A stretch of 64,000 bases of DNA from Brevibacterium sediminis (GCF_013623905.1 NZ_JABKDD010000017.1:1-64000), one strand, 5' to 3'; positions 51,613 through 60,533 are shown, counted from the first letter of the stretch. The notes: generated from the letters alone by a model not told the origin. A program made the numbers and translations.

Positions 51613-53034
51613 ATGGACGTCAATGCCGCATTGGCCGACGCCTCGACCATTCCGTTCTGGCTCGACACCGACCTCCGTCCGGAGCCGCTGCCGCCGCTGC
51701 AGGAGAATCGAGAAACCGACCTCCTCGTTGTCGGCGGCGGGTTCACCGGTCTGTGGACCGCACTGCAGGCGAAGGAGCGGGACCCGGACCGTCGGGTCGT
51801 GCTCGTCGAGGCGAACTCGATCGGGTGGGCCGCCTCGGGGCGCAATGGCGGATTCTGCGCGGCCAGCCTCACTCACGGCTACGACAACGGGGAAGCTCAC
51901 CTGCCGGAGGAGAACGATCGGCTCGCGCAGCTGGGCCGTGAGAACCTCGACGCCATCGAGGCAGCGGTGGCAAAGTACGGGATGGACGTCGAGTTCGAAC
52001 GCACGGGCGAACTCGATGTCGCCACCGAGGACTACCAGGTCGCCGAGCTGCGGGAGGCCCACGATCCCGATTCCGGTTTCATCTTCCTCGACCAGCAGGA
52101 GCTCGCGGGGATCGTCAAGTCGCCGACGTACAAAGGTGCGCTGTGGGATTCTCGCGAGGTCGCGCTCGTCCATCCGGCGAAGTTGTGCTGGGAGCTGCTG
52201 CGGGTCATCCGCGAACTCGGGGTCGAGGTCTATGAGGGTACGAAGGTCACCGATGTCAGCGACGCGAAGACGAGCGTGCGAGTCCAGACCCGCGTGACCG
52301 CGGAGACGCTCGAGGACTGCGCGGCCGCTCAGTGCAGCCAGGTCACGGCGAAGCGGGTGGCCCTGGCGACGAATGTGTTCCCCTCGCTCCTCAAGCGGGT
52401 GAGTCTGCATACGGTTCCCGTCTACGACTATGCGCTGATGACCGAGCCGTTGAACAACGAGCAGATGGCTGCGATCGGATGGGAGGGCCGTCAGGGCATC
52501 GGCGACTGTGCGAACAGATTCCACTACTACCGGCTGAGCGCTGACAACCGGATCCTCTTCGGCGGTTGGGACGCCGTCTACCACTTCGGGCGGCAGCTGT
52601 CGTGGAGATACGATCAGCGGCCCGAGACCTTCGAGACCCTCGCCGAGCACTTCTTCGAAACCTTTCCGCAGCTAGAAGGGCTGAAGTTCTCCCACAAATG
52701 GGGCGGACCGATCGACACCTGTTCACGGTTCTTCTCGTTCTTCACCAGCGCCTATGGGAAGAAGGTCGCCATGGCTGCGGGGTTCACCGGCCTCGGGGTG
52801 GGTGCGTCTCGGTTCGCTGGAACAGTCATGCTCGATCTGCTCTCCGGTGAGGACACCGAACTGACCGAGCTCGAGATGGTGCGCAAGCTGCCCCTGCCGT
52901 TCCCGCCCGAGCCGATGGCGTGGCTGGGCATCAAGATGACGACGAATGCGCTGATCAAGGCCGATGAGAACGAGGGTCGTCGCGGTCCTCTGCTCAAAGT
53001 CCTCGATGCAGTGGGCATGGGCTTCGATTCCTGA
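51613..53034 (+). CDS. FAD-dependent (DAO/PuuB-like) oxidoreductase
   Basis: 473-aa D-amino-acid-oxidase-fold flavoprotein. VVGGGFTGLWTALQAKERDP is the FAD motif (about residues 39-58), NSIGWAASGRNGGFC the second signature, and GFTGLGVGASRFAGT the C-terminal FAD contact. PuuB (gamma-glutamylputrescine oxidase) is the closest kind of relative by architecture. Last gene of the operon that begins with the amidohydrolase, 36 bp after potC. Probably oxidises an amine group of the imported solute, producing peroxide or transferring electrons to an unknown acceptor. Confidence 0.87.
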   Translation: MDVNAALADASTIPFWLDTDLRPEPLPPLQENRETDLLVVGGGFTGLWTALQAKERDPDRRVVLVEANSIGWAASGRNGGFCAASLTHGYDNGEAHLPEENDRLAQLGRENLDAIEAAVAKYGMDVEFERTGELDVATEDYQVAELREAHDPDSGFIFLDQQELAGIVKSPTYKGALWDSREVALVHPAKLCWELLRVIRELGVEVYEGTKVTDVSDAKTSVRVQTRVTAETLEDCAAAQCSQVTAKRVALATNVFPSLLKRVSLHTVPVYDYALMTEPLNNEQMAAIGWEGRQGIGDCANRFHYYRLSADNRILFGGWDAVYHFGRQLSWRYDQRPETFETLAEHFFETFPQLEGLKFSHKWGGPIDTCSRFFSFFTSAYGKKVAMAAGFTGLGVGASRFAGTVMLDLLSGEDTELTELEMVRKLPLPFPPEPMAWLGIKMTTNALIKADENEGRRGPLLKVLDAVGMGFDS

Positions 53035-53089
53035 GGGCTCCGGCCTGTCCGACGACCGGACCGCGGGCGGGGAATTCGGCCGTGGTTGG

Positions 53090-53095
53090 TAGACT
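53090..53095 (+). promoter_or_regulatory. -10 element TAGACT ahead of purS
   Basis: TAGACT lies 54 bp before purS, followed by hairpin CGGGAG-GAA-CTCCCG (53107-53121) and AAAGGAG ten bases before the ATG. Unlike many genes here, purS has a true leader. Confidence 0.45.
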
Positions 53096-53149
53096 CTGGG
53101 TGAGCGCGGGAGGAACTCCCGAACACTTTCACAAAGGAGCAGTACACGC

Positions 53150-53407
53150 ATGGCACGTGTCGTCGTTGAGGTGATGCCCAAACCCGAGATCCTTGACCCC
53201 CAGGGCAAGGCGATCTCCGGCGGACTGACCCGTCTGGGCTTCACCGGGTTCGGTGAGGTTCGTCAGGGCAAGAGGTTCGAACTCGAGGTTGACGGCGAAG
53301 CCACCGAGGAGGTCCTCGCCCAGGCACGCGAAGCCGCAGAGAAGCTTCTGTCGAATCCCGTGATCGAAAACGTTGTGGCAGTCCGCGTGGCCGAGGACGC
53401 ATCGTGA
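53150..53407 (+). CDS. purS: phosphoribosylformylglycinamidine synthase subunit PurS
   Basis: 85-aa PurS, the small structural subunit of the three-part FGAM synthase (PurS, PurQ, PurL) that carries ammonia from PurQ to Pur[19 protein letters not shown] and [20 protein letters not shown] are diagnostic. Normal length. AAAGGAG stands ten bases before ATG. Its stop overlaps the GTG of purQ (GTGA). Confidence 0.95.
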   Translation: MARVVVEVMPKPEILDPQGKAISGGLTRLGFTGFGEVRQGKRFELEVDGEATEEVLAQAREAAEKLLSNPVIENVVAVRVAEDAS

Positions 53408-54141
53408 CCGCTGTCGCGGCTGATCCCACCGCCGAGGCGACCGCAGAGTCCGGTGTCTCCGTCGGAGTCGTCACGTTCCCCGGAACTCTCGATGACCGTG
53501 ATGCCGCTCGCGCCGTGCGTCTGGCCGGTGCGAACCCGGTGAACCTGTGGCACGCGGATTCGACCCTGTCCGGAGTCGACGCCGTCATCCTGCCCGGCGG
53601 TTTCTCGTATGGTGACTACCTGCGCTGCGGTGCGATCGCCGGATTCGCTCCGATCATGGAGTCCGTCGTGGCCGCGGCGAATGCCGGTATGCCGGTGCTC
53701 GGCATCTGCAACGGCTTCCAGATCCTCTGCGAATCCCGTCTGCTGCCCGGTGCGCTCATCCGCAACGATCACCAGCATTTCATCTGCCGCGACCAGGACC
53801 TGGTCGTGGAGAACGCGAACACCGCGTGGACGAGCGACTATGAGCAGGGTCAGACGATCCGCATTCCGCTGAAGAACGGTGAGGGCGGGTTCGTCGCCAC
53901 CGACGAGGTGCTCGACGAGCTCGAGTCCACCGGACGCGTGGTCTTCCGGTACCAGGGCTTCAACCCGAACGGGTCTCTGCGAGACATCGCCGGAATCACG
54001 AACGAAGCAGGCAACGTCGTCGGCCTCATGCCGCACCCCGAACACGCCGTCGAGACCGGCTTCGGCCCCGAGTCCGGCGGCGGAATCGACGGTCAAGGGT
54101 TCTTCTCCTCGGCCGTGCGCACGCTCGTCGCCAAGGGCTGA
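53404..54141 (+). CDS. purQ: phosphoribosylformylglycinamidine synthase glutaminase PurQ
   Basis: 245-aa class I glutaminase subunit. The nucleophile Cys is in GICNGFQIL and the catalytic His/Glu in [24 protein letters not shown] forms the oxyanion region. An extra 17 residues precede the usual start [14 protein letters not shown] 53404 overlaps the purS stop. purL, which often follows, is absent: a terminator comes 36 bp after the stop. Confidence 0.95.
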   Translation: MTAVAADPTAEATAESGVSVGVVTFPGTLDDRDAARAVRLAGANPVNLWHADSTLSGVDAVILPGGFSYGDYLRCGAIAGFAPIMESVVAAANAGMPVLGICNGFQILCESRLLPGALIRNDHQHFICRDQDLVVENANTAWTSDYEQGQTIRIPLKNGEGGFVATDEVLDELESTGRVVFRYQGFNPNGSLRDIAGITNEAGNVVGLMPHPEHAVETGFGPESGGGIDGQGFFSSAVRTLVAKG

Positions 54142-54176
54142 GCCGACCGGCTGCCGCGGAGAAACCGACAGACGAA

Positions 54177-54231
54177 CGACGCAGGGTCCTTGACTCAGAA
54201 CCAGTGTTCTGAGTCAAGGACCCGGCGTCGT
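54177..54231. terminator. long bidirectional hairpin terminator
   Basis: Inner stem 54184-54201 pairs perfectly with 54206-54223 around loop CAGT; one mismatch further out, ACGACGC (54177-54183) pairs with GCGTCGT (54225-54231), and TTT follows on the plus strand. Serves purSQ and the converging secreted-protein gene. Confidence 0.88.
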
Positions 54232-54267
54232 TTGCATCCTGTTGGCGGGTGGAGTGATCACGGGCCT

Positions 54268-55050
54268 CTATTCGTCGATGTACACCCTCAGTGGCGCCGA
54301 GTCTTCGAGGTCGCCGCATTCTGCAGTGATGACGTATCTGCCCCACAGGTCCTTGCTTGAATCCGCTATGTATCGGACCGATGCGGACTCATCTTCACCG
54401 GCGAGTTGACGCTTTTCCCAGACCTTCGTCTGACCATCCGTGTTCTTCTTGAACACGCGGAACACGGCCTCGTCTTCGGCCGAGCAGTTGACCATTGTGA
54501 GATTAACTCCGTCGGTGCCGAGAGCCGTGTCGTTCGTGTCCTCCTCTGGGTTCACCAACAGAGTGCCATCGTCGTATTCACCTCGATCGCCCTCCGAGAT
54601 GAGGTCGACTCTGGTGAACATCTCTCTCACTGTCTCACCGTCGCGTTCGACATAGACCGTGAATGGAAGGTCTGTCGGGACGTCCGGTTCCTCATCCACG
54701 ACAACCGAGCCGTCGAATGGCCCGTCCTTCTTCACCACGGACTTCTTGTCGTTGAGGCTCGTGGTGACGACGTCCCCTGCTTTGAGTCCGTCGACGGTGT
54801 ATTCGATACCCTTGCCGTGCGCGACCTCGTACACTGTCATCGTCGCGTACCTCAGCGCCAGATCTTCATCGTGAGACTTGGGGTCGTCCTCCGCGGCTTC
54901 CTCCCCTGCTGCCGCAGATTCACTCGAGTGATTTCCGTCGGTCGGCACAGAGCCCGAAGGTGCGGCATCGAGACTCGAAGCGGCCGTCGGGCCGGCTGCG
55001 AGGGCAGAGATCCCGAGGGCGACGGTTGCGGCGAGTGCGAGCTTCTTCAT
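54268..55050 (-). CDS. secreted protein with one Cys-pair domain
   Basis: 260-aa protein exported by a Sec signal (KKLALAATVALGISALAAG, cleavage near Ala24-Ser25). Two modules follow a polar linker: about 75-150 with YTVDGLKAGDVVTT and GPFDGSVVVDE, and about 175-258 with a conserved Cys189/Cys245 pair (NLTMVNCSAED; YVITAECGDLE). Both modules recur in the 566-residue protein at 56302, so the two are paralogs. No anchor or membrane segment, so it is probably free or loosely held. ATG 55050 follows GAAGGA by eight bases. Extracellular adhesion or wall-associated role is a guess. Confidence 0.78.
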   Translation of the reverse strand: MKKLALAATVALGISALAAGPTAASSLDAAPSGSVPTDGNHSSESAAAGEEAAEDDPKSHDEDLALRYATMTVYEVAHGKGIEYTVDGLKAGDVVTTSLNDKKSVVKKDGPFDGSVVVDEEPDVPTDLPFTVYVERDGETVREMFTRVDLISEGDRGEYDDGTLLVNPEEDTNDTALGTDGVNLTMVNCSAEDEAVFRVFKKNTDGQTKVWEKRQLAGEDESASVRYIADSSKDLWGRYVITAECGDLEDSAPLRVYIDE

Positions 55051-55540
55051 TGTGATCATCCTTCTTTCGTCCTTGCCAGTGATGCTCTGAAAGCGTTGTC
55101 GGGTTGATCTGCCGTATTCGGTTGTGATGCGACCGTAGGCAAGACGAAAGGGTTCTGTGGAGTTCTGATCATTGTGGTCATGACAACTTCGAAACAGCGT
55201 TCCGAACGGTTTCGAGACGTCAATGTGACCTGCCGATTCGAACGCTGAGCCGACGTTCAGACTCACGCGCCGCCTGCAACGGCACCCTCGCCGAGGCGCC
55301 ACTGTCGTTCCTGGTCATCCCCTCTGGCCCAGCATGGCCGGGTCGGACCGGGTCCTGCCAGAAACGGCGAGGTGAAACGCGCACACAGGTCCTGATCAGT
55401 TTGCCGATCACATCGTCATCACTCCGTGGAATTCGGCAGGCTGAATTGTTATTGCCGATTTCGGAGATTTCAGTCCGCGGTCCCCTGCTCGCGACTCCGG
55501 AAGCCGGAGACCAGTACCGTCAGCAGCACCCTGGCCGGAA
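55051..55540. other. 490-bp non-coding gap
   Basis: Upstream region of the secreted-protein gene, including its proposed promoter and the direct-repeat site at 55163-55184; a TTGCCT hexamer at 55132-55137 (minus strand) could be a -35. Beyond about 55200 I see only short frames without ribosome sites and no clear structure. Confidence 0.5.
55163..55184 (-). promoter_or_regulatory. direct-repeat regulatory site shared with 58081
   Basis: Minus-strand GTC + ATGACCACA + ATGATCAGA: two 9-bp direct repeats, about 115 bp ahead of the 54268-55050 gene. The matching site at 58081-58104 lies at the same relative position before the paralogous gene. Confidence 0.6.
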
Positions 55541-56035
55541 TCAGTCCTCGGCCCAGTCGAGTCCGACAGCGGTCTCGAGAGTGCTGTTCGTGGCGTGCAG
55601 TGGGACGGCCCATGTCTTGTCCCCGACGATGCCATCGGAGTCGACGCCGCCCCACTTCTGAAAGCCCTCCACAGACTCCTTCGTGCCTGCCCCGAAGTCT
55701 CCGTCGGCTTCGCCTGGCGACGGCCAATCACCGCTGTCTGCACCGGAGATGAGTACCTTCTGCAGGTCGCGGACGACATCACCTTTCGACCCGGTCTTCA
55801 GCAGAGGCATCGGACCACCGTTCGGAAGTGATTCCCAGGTGTCTTTTCCGACGATGCCATCGACCGTCAGTCCGGCACTCTCCTGAAATCGTCTGACCCC
55901 AGCTTCGGTGTCCGGTCCGAAATCACCGTCGACTGCGACGCTGTGATCGGGAGTTCTCCGCAGTGCTCGCTGGGCACGCAGGACCGCGGCGCCCTTGTCA
56001 CCGCGTTTAGTTTCGGGCTGACCTGGATTGGACAT
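55541..56035 (-). CDS. double peptidoglycan-binding-domain protein
   Basis: 164-aa protein made of two PG_binding_1 repeats: about residues 10-70 (VDGDFGPDTEAGVRRFQESAG, VDGIVGKDTWESL) and 78-152 (ADGDFGAGTKESVEGFQ, SDGIVGDKTWAVPL). There is no catalytic domain, signal peptide or membrane anchor. GAGGAG lies eight bases before the ATG. Lies between the two paralogous secreted proteins, on the same strand. Such repeats bind peptidoglycan, so how an unsignalled protein would reach the wall is unclear. Confidence 0.82.
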   Translation of the reverse strand: MSNPGQPETKRGDKGAAVLRAQRALRRTPDHSVAVDGDFGPDTEAGVRRFQESAGLTVDGIVGKDTWESLPNGGPMPLLKTGSKGDVVRDLQKVLISGADSGDWPSPGEADGDFGAGTKESVEGFQKWGGVDSDGIVGDKTWAVPLHATNSTLETAVGLDWAED

Positions 56036-56184
56036 GGTTGTGCTCCTCTGTCATCGGTTTCGTGGAAGCTTCCTTGCCTCCACGACCACCAAGCTAGGCC
56101 CGTTGTTCCTGCACCGGCAAGGCGCCGACGAGACTCAACGGGCGTGCACGCGAACTGTTCGGCACTGCCTGTGAAGACAGCACA

Positions 56185-56231
56185 GATCGGCCCCGGTTCT
56201 TCTACTCGAAGTCGAGGAACCGGGGCCGATC
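56185..56231. terminator. hairpin after the 566-residue surface protein
   Basis: GATCGGCCCCGGTTC (56185-56199) pairs perfectly with GAACCGGGGCCGATC (56217-56231), with CTCGA/TCGAG inside the loop. Starts 70 bp after the minus-strand stop; bidirectional. Confidence 0.8.
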
Positions 56232-56301
56232 GCTTCCGCCAGGACCGCCTCTCGCCGTCGGGCCGGGTGGAGTCACCAACCCGACGGATCACCGGTCACT
56301 G

Positions 56302-58002
56302 TCAGCTCTTGTTCTTCCTGCGAGCCAGTCCGATGGCTGCTCCACCGCCGAGGATGAGCAGGGCACCTGCGGTCAGTCCGGTGAGTTCAGCACCGGTGCG
56401 AGGCATCGACGAACCGCCGCCGGCTTCGCCGGAGTCTCCTCCGTTGCCGCCACCGGACTCACCGCCGGTGACTTCGAACTTTCCTGACCTGCTGACGTCC
56501 ATGCAATCGGCGAAGACCTGGTAGGTCCCGACGTAGTACGCGGGATCATCCCCGAGTCCGTAGACGTGGATTCCGGCTGCTCCTTCCTCATTGGTCGTCG
56601 CGGTCTGTTCATAGAGTTTCTCGCTCTTGTCCCCGGAATAGACCTCGAAGTGGACTTCGGCGTCCGGGACGCATTCGTTGACCATCAGCTGCACACCTTG
56701 GTCCCGGTCGATGAAGTCCTCCCCCGAAATCGTTTCGGGATTGATCGAGAGCTTGGGATCGACGACGCTGCCGTCATCGGTGACCGTGAACGTGGTCTCT
56801 GCGCTCTTGTCACCGCAGGAGGCCAGGACGTTGAAGTCACCGATCCAGCCCTTGCCGCCGTCACCATCAGGCAGGAACTGGACGGATCCGGCTGCGTCCT
56901 CACCGGCTTCCTGGGTCTCGTCCCAGATCACGGTGTCGGGATCTTTCGCGGAGCTCACCTGGAACTTCACCTCGGAGTCGACGTGGCAGTCGACGAGGGT
57001 GATGTTGACACCGTTCTCGAGGAAGTCGGCGAGCTTCTGGCTCTGCGGGGTGACGCTGAGATCTGCATCGGAGCTGTCGTCGTCTTCAGTGACGGAATAC
57101 GTCGTCTCTGCGCTCGTGTCACCGCATTCTGCGCTGACGACGAAGTCACCGATCCATCCGTCACCGCCGGTGCCGGGCATGAATGATGTGGAGACCGAAC
57201 CGTCATCGCCGGCGGTCTTCGTCTCTTCCCAGATGTTCGTATCTTCGCCCTTGCGGACGATGGTGACGGTCACTTCTTCGCCCGCCTCGCAATTGCTCAC
57301 GGTGATGTCGACACCGTTGTCGAGATACGAGTCGATCCCCTGGCTCTGCGGGTCGACGCTGACGGCCGCATCCGAGTCATTTTGGCTGTCGGTGATCTCC
57401 ACACTGCCGCTGAACGTCTTCGACTCCTCGCCGTCGCGCGCGACGGTCACGGTGACATCGACGACGTCGCCGACCTTGAGCTCGGTGTTGCCACGGAGCT
57501 CTCCGTTGAACGTTCCGTCACTGTCGACGGTGATGGAGCCGTTCTCGCCGGGTCCGGCGGTGACGGTGTCTCCGGCTTTCAGTCCGGTGATGGTGTACGG
57601 GATGGCCTCGGCTGCCTCGTCGACGGGCATCGACGACTGGTCGAGGGAGAACGAGGCATCGATCGGGGTCGAGTCCTCGGTCGGTTCGTCCGAACCTTCG
57701 CCGGGGTCGGCCGCCTCTTCACCGTCGCCGGGATCTGCTGCGTCCTCGTCGCCTCCCGGATCAGTTGATTCCTCCCCGTCACCGGGTTCGGTGGGTGTGC
57801 CGGGATCCGCGGCGTCGTCACCGGGATCCGTGGGCGGGTCCTCTGTTCCCGGGGAATCTGCGTCGCTGTTTCCTGCTTCTCCTGCGGCTTGGACGTCGGC
57901 CGCCTGCGCAGTTGTGCGCTCATCTGCTTGTGCGGCTGCCTGGCCCCATCCTCCGATGGAGAGTGCCAGAGCGAACGTTGCCGCCATTGCCAACCGTTTC
58001 AT
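56302..58002 (-). CDS. sortase-anchored surface protein with three Cys-pair repeats
   Basis: 566-aa wall protein. Layout: signal peptide (1-25), Pro/Asp/Gly/Glu-rich stalk (about 40-112), a module with YTITGLKAGDTVTA (about 115-203), then three repeats of about 100 residues, each with a Cys pair: 238/293, 339/396, 444/500. Two of these share WIGDF and SAETTFTV-like ends. A Gly/Ser linker leads to MPRTG (533-537), an LPXTG variant, followed by a hydrophobic helix and the basic tail RRKNKS, which is a sortase sorting signal. No sortase gene is in the window. Paralog of the 260-residue protein at 54268. Adhesin or wall structural role is inferred from architecture. Confidence 0.85.
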   Translation of the reverse strand: MKRLAMAATFALALSIGGWGQAAAQADERTTAQAADVQAAGEAGNSDADSPGTEDPPTDPGDDAADPGTPTEPGDGEESTDPGGDEDAADPGDGEEAADPGEGSDEPTEDSTPIDASFSLDQSSMPVDEAAEAIPYTITGLKAGDTVTAGPGENGSITVDSDGTFNGELRGNTELKVGDVVDVTVTVARDGEESKTFSGSVEITDSQNDSDAAVSVDPQSQGIDSYLDNGVDITVSNCEAGEEVTVTIVRKGEDTNIWEETKTAGDDGSVSTSFMPGTGGDGWIGDFVVSAECGDTSAETTYSVTEDDDSSDADLSVTPQSQKLADFLENGVNITLVDCHVDSEVKFQVSSAKDPDTVIWDETQEAGEDAAGSVQFLPDGDGGKGWIGDFNVLASCGDKSAETTFTVTDDGSVVDPKLSINPETISGEDFIDRDQGVQLMVNECVPDAEVHFEVYSGDKSEKLYEQTATTNEEGAAGIHVYGLGDDPAYYVGTYQVFADCMDVSRSGKFEVTGGESGGGNGGDSGEAGGGSSMPRTGAELTGLTAGALLILGGGAAIGLARRKNKS

Positions 58003-58080
58003 GATGGTCCTTCCAGAGTTCTGGTCGGTTGCCGTCTTCAGTTATGGCTTGGACCATACGCAGGCAATGAAGAGCGCACG

Positions 58081-58104
58081 ACTTTAGGTCATTTAGGTCA
58101 TGAC
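58081..58104 (-). promoter_or_regulatory. direct-repeat regulatory site shared with 55163
   Basis: Minus-strand GTC + ATGACCTAA + ATGACCTAA + AGT: two identical 9-bp direct repeats about 80 bp before the surface protein ATG. TTGCCT lies a further 20 bp downstream on the same strand, as in the paralog. Confidence 0.6.
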
Positions 58105-58356
58105 AGAAGTGATAGAGGTGTTTGGCCGAATGTTTATCACTTCGCAATACTGTTCGCGCGACCCAGTCATAGTGCCCCCACGTGTTCGTGCCTCAGGCTG
58201 TGCTCTCACCTGCACAACAACTTCTATTTGGGGCTGGTGAGCCGCACGGCAGAGCGGTCAGAGCAGTGTCACATTTGGATCGACTTCGGCATTCATACCC
58301 TGAAAAACGTTATGTCGGATTTTCGCACACCATCTGATTTCTGCGGTGAATGCGAT
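58105..58356. other. non-coding AT-richer gap with inverted repeat
   Basis: About 250 bp, lower in GC than the rest of the window. Holds an inverted repeat AAGTGATA (58107-58114) / TATCACTT (58135-58142) with a 20-bp spacer, next to the direct repeats. No credible gene seen. Confidence 0.5.
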
Positions 58357-58390
58357 GCAGGGTCCCCGAGCTCAAGCTCGGGGACCCTGC
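58357..58390. terminator. perfect hairpin before ABC exporter stop
   Basis: GCAGGGTCCCCGAGCT (58357-58372) and AGCTCGGGGACCCTGC (58375-58390), two-base loop. Lies 16 bp after the minus-strand ABC gene stop; ends that operon. Confidence 0.85.
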
Positions 58391-58405
58391 CACTGCTCGG
58401 AACGA

Positions 58406-60532
58406 TCAGGCTTGCGGAGAGCGGCCTTCCTCTGCTGGCGCCTCGTGGCTTTCACCTTCGGTATCCGGTCCGTCCGTGCTGTCGCTGTCGGAGGCCGCAG
58501 CCTCGTCGAGCGGTGCACCTGCGTCGGCATCGGCCTCGGCGAGCACCTCGGCAGTGAACTGCTCCTCGGCGTCCTCCCCGCGGAACTGCGACATGTACAG
58601 CCGGTGGTAGGCGCCTTCTGCCGCGAGCAGCTGCTCGTGGTTGCCGTGTTCGACGATCGCTCCGTCCTCCATCACGAGAATGGTGTGAGCGTCACGGATC
58701 GTCGACAGCCGGTGGGCGATGACGAACGACGTCCGATCGGTTCGCAACGCTGCCATCGCCTGCTGCACCAGCACCTCGGTGCGGGTGTCGACCGATGAGG
58801 TCGCCTCGTCGAGGATGAGCAGTGAGGGGTCGGCGAGGAACGCTCGAGCGATGGTGATGAGCTGCCGTTCGCCGGCCGAGACGCTGCCGCCGTCGGAATC
58901 GATGACGGTGTCATAGCCGTCGGGCAGCTGGCGCACGAACCTGTCGACCATCGTCGCCTTGGCGGCTGCGACGACTTCCTCATCGGTGGCGCCCAACCGG
59001 CCGTAGCGGATGTTGTCGGCGATGGTGCCTTCGAACAGCCACGCATCCTGGAGCACCATGCCCACATGTGAGCGGAGGTCGGCCCGGCTGAGGTCGCGGG
59101 TGTCGATGCCGTCGAGGTAGATGGTTCCGCCCGTGATCTCGTAGAAGCGCATCACGAGGTTGACCAAGGTGGTCTTTCCGGCGCCGGTCGGGCCGACGAT
59201 CGCCACCGTATGTCCCGGTTCGGCGGTGAAGGACACCTTTTCGATGAGAGGCGTCTCCGGAGCGTAGCGGAAGCTCACTTCGGAGAATTCGACCTTGCCC
59301 GGAGTACGCGGGGGCAGCTCCCTTTGCACCTCGTCGGGGTCCTCTTCCTCGGCGTCGAGCAGTTCGAAGGTCCGCTCCGCCGAGGCGACACCGGACTGGA
59401 GCATATTTGCCACACCTGCCATTTCGGAGATCGGCTGCGAGAACTCGCGCGAGTATTGGATGAACGCGGTTGCATCACCGAGCGTCATCTGTCCCGTCGC
59501 GACCTTGAGGCCGCCAGCGACTGCGATGAGGACATAGCTGAGGTAGGACACGAACTGCATCGAGGGCATGATCATGCCGGAGACGAACTGTGCTCCTGCC
59601 GAAGCCTTGTACAGCGATTCGTTGCGACGGTCGAACTCCTCGAGCATGACCTCGTCACGGCCGAAGGCCCTGACGATGTCAAGACCGGAGAATGACTCTT
59701 CCACGTGCCCGTTGACCTCACCGGTGTGCTTCCACTGCGCCTTGAACAGCTTCTGCGAACGGGTGCCGATGACGCCGGCGATGATCGCCGACAGCGGCAG
59801 AGCGATGAGAGCCAGCAGTGCGAGCTGCCAGGACACGATGAACATCATCACGCCGATGCCGATGATCGTCAGCGCCGACTGCACGAGCTGAGAGAATGCC
59901 TGCTGCAGGGCCTGCTGGATGTTGTCGACGTCGTTGGTCACTCGCGACATCACGTCGCCGCGCTGACGGGTGTCGAAGTAGCGCAGCGGCAGTCGGTTGA
60001 TCTTGCGTTCGATGTCCTCACGCAGACGGTAGACCACGCGCATGACCAGGGCGTTGAGGATATACCCCTGCGCCCACATGAGCATCGAGGCCACGAGGTA
60101 CATGAGCAGGACGGCGATGATGATCTGACCGAGCGCCGTGAAGTCGATCCCCTGCCCGGGCACCACCTCGGCGGTGGCGAGCATATCGGCGAAGTCGTCT
60201 CGGCCCTCGGCGCGGGCCCCGGCGATGATGTCGTCGATGTTCGCACCAGCGGGCAGCTGAGCGCCGATGACTCCGGAGTAGACGACGTCCATCGCCTTGC
60301 CGAGGACCTTGGGCGCGATGACGGTGAGCACGACGGAGCCGACGACGAGGGCGACGACGTAGAACATGCCCTTCTTCTCCGTGGCCATGAGTCCGAACAG
60401 ACGCTTGACCGACGGCCAGAAGTGCTTGGCCTTGCGCGGAGGTGTGCCTCCGCTCATCTCCAGTTCCTCGCCGCTGGGGATGTATTCGTCTTCCCCAGCC
60501 ACCACAGTTTCGGTTGAGTTGTTGTCGGCCAT
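58406..60532 (-). CDS. ABC exporter half, catalytically complete Walker B
   Basis: 708-aa fused membrane-ATPase protein (type IV exporter). Residues about 45-370 are six membrane helices (long periplasmic loop between TM1 and TM2 near 80-130), and about 395-640 the ATPase: GPTGAGKT, Walker B LLILDEATSSVD with catalytic Glu. The signature reads SVSAGERQ rather than LSGGQ. A 60-residue acidic/Ala tail is extra. Its ATG follows the stop of the partner by one base, so the two make a heterodimer. Substrate unknown; such pairs expel drugs, lipids or peptides. Confidence 0.88.
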   Translation of the reverse strand: MADNNSTETVVAGEDEYIPSGEELEMSGGTPPRKAKHFWPSVKRLFGLMATEKKGMFYVVALVVGSVVLTVIAPKVLGKAMDVVYSGVIGAQLPAGANIDDIIAGARAEGRDDFADMLATAEVVPGQGIDFTALGQIIIAVLLMYLVASMLMWAQGYILNALVMRVVYRLREDIERKINRLPLRYFDTRQRGDVMSRVTNDVDNIQQALQQAFSQLVQSALTIIGIGVMMFIVSWQLALLALIALPLSAIIAGVIGTRSQKLFKAQWKHTGEVNGHVEESFSGLDIVRAFGRDEVMLEEFDRRNESLYKASAGAQFVSGMIMPSMQFVSYLSYVLIAVAGGLKVATGQMTLGDATAFIQYSREFSQPISEMAGVANMLQSGVASAERTFELLDAEEEDPDEVQRELPPRTPGKVEFSEVSFRYAPETPLIEKVSFTAEPGHTVAIVGPTGAGKTTLVNLVMRFYEITGGTIYLDGIDTRDLSRADLRSHVGMVLQDAWLFEGTIADNIRYGRLGATDEEVVAAAKATMVDRFVRQLPDGYDTVIDSDGGSVSAGERQLITIARAFLADPSLLILDEATSSVDTRTEVLVQQAMAALRTDRTSFVIAHRLSTIRDAHTILVMEDGAIVEHGNHEQLLAAEGAYHRLYMSQFRGEDAEEQFTAEVLAEADADAGAPLDEAAASDSDSTDGPDTEGESHEAPAEEGRSPQA

Positions 60533-60533
60533 G

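Noticed and set aside
55220..55411. 63-codon minus-strand frame in the 55.2-55.4 kb gap
   Set aside because: No ribosome site, no -10 element, no recognisable sequence.
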